A DNA stretch of 17,281 bases from SZAS-103 sp038226665 (GTDB lineage: Bacteria; Pseudomonadota; Gammaproteobacteria; Xanthomonadales; Xanthomonadaceae): NCBI GenBank assembly GCA_038226665.1, contig JBBRQI010000033.1, positions 1-17,281 of the forward strand, in the 5' to 3' direction. Positions 13,997 to 17,281 of this stretch are shown one piece after another. Each line of letters begins with the position of its first letter. Position 1 is the stretch's first letter. The notes beneath the pieces were generated by a model. It made no database searches. It worked only from the letters and a program-made list of their open reading frames with translations, and was not told where the DNA came from. Both the position numbers and the translations under genes were made by a program.

Positions 13997-14590
13997 ATGC
14001 CAGCACTGCGTCTGATCGTCGGCCTGGGCAATCCCGGGCCGGATTACGCCCGCACCCGGCACAACGCCGGGTTCTGGTGGATCGATGCGCTCGCAGAAAC
14101 AACCGGCGCACGTTTCGGCGTCGAGAGCAAGTTGCAGGCCGAAAGCGCGAAGGTATTGATCGGTGGCGAACAGGTCGTGCTGCTGCGCCCGATGACCTTC
14201 ATGAACCACAGCGGCCGCGCGGTCACTGCGGCGTTGCGCTACTGGAAGATCGAACCGGAACAGATGCTGGTCGCGCACGATGAGCTCGATCTTCCTCCCG
14301 GCACCGCGCGATTGAAGTTCGACGGCGGCCACGGCGGGCAGAACGGATTGCGCGATATCACTGCATTGCTCGGACATGCACGATTTCATCGGCTGCGGCT
14401 GGGCATCGGCCATCCAGGCCACAAGGACAAGGTCACGCCATGGGTGCTGGGCAGGCCCGGGCGCAACGATGAAGCCGCGTTGCTGCGCGCGATTGACGAT
14501 GCATTGGCGGTGTTGCCGCTCGCGGTGAAGGGTGACTTTAACGAGGCGATGAAGCAGTTGCATACGAAGGCGGCGGATCGTGAACCGTGA
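13997..14590 (+). CDS. pth: Peptidyl-tRNA hydrolase
   Basis: This encodes 197 aa from the ATG at 13997, giving 'MPALRLIVGLGNPGPDYART', the conserved N-terminus. An in-frame GTG at 13982 would add 5 residues. Catalytic and substrate-binding residues are all present: Asn12 and His22 (GNPG...TRHNAG), Asn70 (RPMTFMNHSG) and Asp95 (VAHDELDLPPG). 'KFDGGHGGQNGLRDI' and 'FHRLRLGIGHPGHKDKVTPWVLG' complete the fold. The enzyme frees tRNAs from prematurely released peptidyl-tRNA. It lies between rplY and ychF as in other gammaproteobacteria. The 137-base spacing to ychF is larger than needed and carries an unusual intergenic block. Confidence 0.96.
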   Translation: MPALRLIVGLGNPGPDYARTRHNAGFWWIDALAETTGARFGVESKLQAESAKVLIGGEQVVLLRPMTFMNHSGRAVTAALRYWKIEPEQMLVAHDELDLPPGTARLKFDGGHGGQNGLRDITALLGHARFHRLRLGIGHPGHKDKVTPWVLGRPGRNDEAALLRAIDDALAVLPLAVKGDFNEAMKQLHTKAADREP

Positions 14591-14727
14591 AGTGCCGAAG
14601 CGGGTTCGCTGCTTCTTCGATGTCGCCTTCCCATCTCCAGTTCGCGGACTTGCGCGAGCAATCGTAGAACCCGCTCTGCACCAGATGATTCACGATTTCC
14701 CATTCACTCTTCACGGCTCCCAAAAAA
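14591..14727. repeat. Intergenic block between pth and ychF, possible dispersed repeat
   Basis: 137 bases without a gene on the plus strand. AGCGGGTTC (14599-14607) is mirrored by its exact reverse complement GAACCCGCT (14667-14675). The right part contains spaced copies of the pentamer TTCAC. On the minus strand the block stays open and reads 'SRKSANWRWEGDIEEAANPL', a peptide I associate with recurrent spurious annotations in xanthomonad intergenic regions (memory only). The ychF ATG has no Shine-Dalgarno in front, just a run of six or more A. Confidence 0.35.
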
Positions 14728-15819
<1,092 letters not shown>

Positions 15820-15858
15820 AGCGCAATTCCTGAATCGCACGCTCCGAAGGGAACTGTA

Positions 15859-16365
15859 ATGCCCGCCAACCGCCGTGAAGTGACCTTGCGTTTCCTCGCC
15901 GAGCCGAGCGACGTCAATTTCGGCGGCAAGATGTTCGGCGGCGCGGTGATGAAGTGGATCGACCTCGCCGGCTATGCGTGCGCGAGCGGCTGGAGCGGCA
16001 GCTATTGCGTCACTGCGTACGTTGGCGGCATCGGTTTCGAGCGGCCGATCATGATCGGCAGCCTGGTCGAGGTGCGCGCGCAGGTCGTGCTGACCGGCAG
16101 CAGCAGCATGCACATCGCGGTGGATGTCTACAGCCGTGGCCTGCGCGAAACCGATTGGGCGCGCACGACCCATTGCCTGATCGTGTTCGTAGCCGTCGAC
16201 GAGGCCGGGAAGCCACATCCGGTGCCGGCGTGGGTGCCGGAGACCGACGAGGACCGCCTGCTGGCCGATTACGCCGAGGACATGCAGGCGCAATCGAAGC
16301 AGACCGAGGCCAAGCGTGCCTGCTGGCTTGCCCCCGCTGCCGCCAGTGACCAGCCGTCCCGTTGA
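15859..16365 (+). CDS. Hotdog-fold acyl-CoA thioesterase
   Basis: This encodes 168 aa. The start at 15859 has AAGGGA six bases upstream. The family pattern is visible: 'LRFLAEPSDVNFGGKMFGGAVMKWIDLAG' contains the conserved 'NxxGxxFGGxxMxWxD' helix entry with catalytic Asp at ~35. 'IGFERPIMIGSLVEVRAQVVLTGSSSMHIAVDVYSR' gives the beta sheet. It belongs to the YciA/BFIT-type acyl-CoA hydrolases, which hydrolyse acyl-CoA thioesters in the cytosol. Chain-length preference is not predictable. The C-terminal ~40 residues (polar, 'EDMQAQSKQTEAKRACW') are a common variable tail. It lies 39 bases after ychF and may be co-transcribed with it. Confidence 0.92.
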   Translation: MPANRREVTLRFLAEPSDVNFGGKMFGGAVMKWIDLAGYACASGWSGSYCVTAYVGGIGFERPIMIGSLVEVRAQVVLTGSSSMHIAVDVYSRGLRETDWARTTHCLIVFVAVDEAGKPHPVPAWVPETDEDRLLADYAEDMQAQSKQTEAKRACWLAPAAASDQPSR

Positions 16366-16405
16366 CTTTGCAGCGCGCGAAGCCCACAATTCACGGCTGT
16401 TTGCC

Positions 16406-16440
16406 GGAGGAATACCCAAGCGGTCAGGGTTCAGCCTGTA
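16406..16440 (+). pseudogene. Degenerate 5' half of a tRNA-Tyr gene
   Basis: The first 21 bases match the intact tRNA-Tyr at 16573 with two changes (A for G at the sixth base, T for C at position 19), covering the acceptor 5' strand and D-arm. Past a small deletion, CAGCCTGTA resembles CAGACTGTA, including anticodon GTA. The 3' half is absent at the expected place; instead the sequence runs into a repeat hairpin. A possible leftover of the acceptor 3' strand, TTCACCTCCA, lies at 16542-16551. It is not a functional tRNA. Confidence 0.65.
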
Positions 16441-16461
16441 GTTTGCGCTTTGGCTGGGACG

Positions 16462-16534
16462 GCAAGATCGTCTGCAACGATCTTGCACGCGACGCGCGAG
16501 CGGCGCGACCCGAAGGGCAAAAGGCAGGATGCCC
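16462..16534. repeat. Composite hairpin repeat, copy B (before tRNA-Tyr)
   Basis: A perfect 10-base-pair inverted repeat GCAAGATCGT/ACGATCTTGC has a 5-base loop (16462-16486). It is followed by GCGACGC (16489-16495), a CCC-GAA-GGG mini-hairpin (16509-16517), and GGCAGGATGCC (stem with AGGA loop, 16523-16533). The module order is the same as in copies A and C, although spacer lengths differ. Confidence 0.6.
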
Positions 16535-16572
16535 ACAATCATTCACCTCCACTTTTGACGAACTGAATTTTT

Positions 16573-16658
16573 GGAGGGATACCCAAGCGGCCAACGGGGG
16601 CAGACTGTAAATCTGCTGGCTCACGCCTTCGGTGGTTCGAATCCACCTCCCTCCACCA
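16573..16658 (+). tRNA. tRNA-Tyr (anticodon GTA)
   Basis: An 86-base class II tRNA. The acceptor GGAGGGA (16573-16579) pairs with TCCCTCC (16648-16654). The anticodon stem GCAGA/TCTGC has loop CTGTAAA and GTA at 16607-16609. A long variable arm (GGCTCACGCCTTC region) and T-arm GGTTCGAATCC follow. Discriminator A and encoded CCA (16656-16658) are present. It heads the Tyr-Gly-Thr-tuf cluster. A T-run at about 16682-16687 follows but lacks a strong stem, so read-through to tRNA-Gly is likely. Confidence 0.97.
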
Positions 16659-16718
16659 AAGCTTCAGAAATGCTGATTGTCTTTTTTGCTTCAAAACCCA
16701 AGCAGCAGGTTCACCAGT

Positions 16719-16792
16719 GCGGGTGTAGTTCAATGGTAGAACATCAGTTTTCCAAACTGATTACGCGGGTTCGATTCCCGCCATCCGCTCCA
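16719..16792 (+). tRNA. tRNA-Gly (anticodon TCC)
   Basis: 74 bases. The acceptor GCGGGTG pairs with CATCCGC (one G-T pair). The anticodon stem TCAGT/ACTGA has loop TTTCCAA and TCC at 16751-16753. The T-arm contains GGTTCGATTCC. Discriminator T and encoded CCA (16790-16792) are present. It decodes GGA/GGG. It matches the position of glyT in E. coli. Confidence 0.97.
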
Positions 16793-16841
16793 TTGAACTC
16801 TGCTGCGACAAGTGAAAGTCAGATGCGGCAAGAATTCGAAA

Positions 16842-16939
16842 CGGCGCAGGACGCGCCGGTCGCACGCCACGAAAGTGGTGCGCGGAACCGGGCGGAGGCT
16901 TTGCCTCCGTCGCGACGCAAGAGTCGGGCAGGAGCCCGA
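16842..16939. repeat. Composite hairpin repeat, copy C (between tRNA-Gly and tRNA-Thr)
   Basis: Four hairpins lie in tandem. CGGCGC/GCGCCG has loop AGGAC (16842-16858). A GAAA-capped stem is at 16861-16882. A perfect CGGAGGC/GCCTCCG with a TTT loop is at 16893-16909. After GCGACGC (16912-16918) comes a perfect TCGGGC/GCCCGA with AGGA loop (16924-16939). It sits inside the tRNA operon, so it would be transcribed with the tRNAs unless it stops transcription. No T-run follows. Confidence 0.65.
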
Positions 16940-16959
16940 TCTCGTGCTTCTAAAACGAG

Positions 16960-17035
<76 letters not shown>

Positions 17036-17086
17036 CCGCAACACGCGCAACACACCATCCATCACAACAGACATCGGACGCTGATC

Positions 17087-17281
17087 ATGGCCAAGAGCAA
17101 ATTCGAGCGCAAGAAGCCGCACGTGAACGTGGGGACGATCGGACACGTTGACCACGGGAAGACGACGCTGACGGCGGCGCTGACGAAGGTAGGCGCGGAG
17201 CTGTTTGGCGGCGAGTTCAAGGCGTACGACCAGATCGACGCGGCGCCGGAAGAGAAGGCGCGCGGGATCACGATTTCGACC
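17087..17281 (+). CDS. tuf: Elongation factor Tu, first 65 codons (cut by window edge)
   Basis: The N-terminus 'MAKSKFERKKPHVNVGTIGH' is followed by the P-loop 'GHVDHGKTT' (residues 19-27) and by the start of switch I ('DAAPEEKARGITIST'). EF-Tu carries aminoacyl-tRNA to the ribosomal A site as a GTPase. The frame runs open off the right edge and is complete to residue 65. The Shine-Dalgarno is weak (CGGACG, about 10 bases upstream). Its location after tRNA-Thr indicates the tufB-type copy, normally followed by tRNA-Trp, secE and nusG. A second tuf elsewhere in the genome is expected but cannot be seen here. Confidence 0.97.
   Translation, partial: MAKSKFERKKPHVNVGTIGHVDHGKTTLTAALTKVGAELFGGEFKAYDQIDAAPEEKARGITIST

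Noticed and set aside
16659..16718. T-run after tRNA-Tyr as an intrinsic terminator
   Set aside because: Only a 4-base stem (TCAG/CTGA) precedes it, and the downstream tRNA-Gly has no obvious promoter, so read-through is more likely.

Overview
The window is GC-rich, densely packed chromosomal DNA from a gammaproteobacterium, most likely a member of the Xanthomonadales/Lysobacterales. That placement is inferred from protein flavour and gene order. The order hemA (divergent) / TPR gene - lolB - ispE - tRNA-Gln - prs - rplY - pth - ychF is the classic gammaproteobacterial arrangement, also known from Pseudomonas. The right end, tRNA-Tyr - tRNA-Gly - tRNA-Thr - tuf, matches the start of the tufB/secE/nusG region of E. 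coli and relatives.

Layout. (1) 1-1230 is an accessory islet. It holds the tail of an IS1595-like transposase at the left edge, an AT-rich orphan secreted protein, and a decayed IS256-family transposase 3' end with its terminal sequence. (2) 1268-3424 (+) is a tight three-gene run: a YihY/BrkB membrane protein, a TlpA-like lipoprotein thioredoxin and an acylphosphatase. (3) 3468-8014 (-) is a six-gene run reading hemA > prfA > GNAT > moaB > XRE regulator > ppk2. Its junctions are a 29-base overlap, three ATGA overlaps and one 1-base gap. (4) 8147-11307 (+) is TPR protein - lolB - ispE. (5) 11502-15819 (+) is tRNA-Gln, prs, a small secreted protein resembling the SecD P1 head, rplY with a structured leader, pth and ychF. 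(6) 15859-17281 (+) is an acyl-CoA thioesterase, a degenerate tRNA-Tyr copy, three intact tRNAs and the first 65 codons of tuf.

Most genes are housekeeping: translation (prfA, rplY, pth, ychF, tuf, tRNAs), tetrapyrrole, isoprenoid and PRPP synthesis, and outer-membrane lipoprotein insertion. hemA uses Glu-tRNA, and prfA/pth/tuf/rplY are translation factors, so the window is dominated by tRNA-linked metabolism.

No clearly new multi-gene system is visible. The most unusual items are: a family of composite hairpin repeats beside the tRNA genes (three copies); a tRNA-Tyr relic apparently interrupted by one of them; a structured leader before rplY with segments resembling 5S rRNA loop E; a SecD-head-like secreted protein wedged between prs and rplY; an XRE-PPK2 pair translationally coupled to the hemA-prfA operon; and the IS-flanked AT-rich orphan at the left edge. 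No CRISPR array, integrase, toxin-antitoxin pair or phage gene was found.
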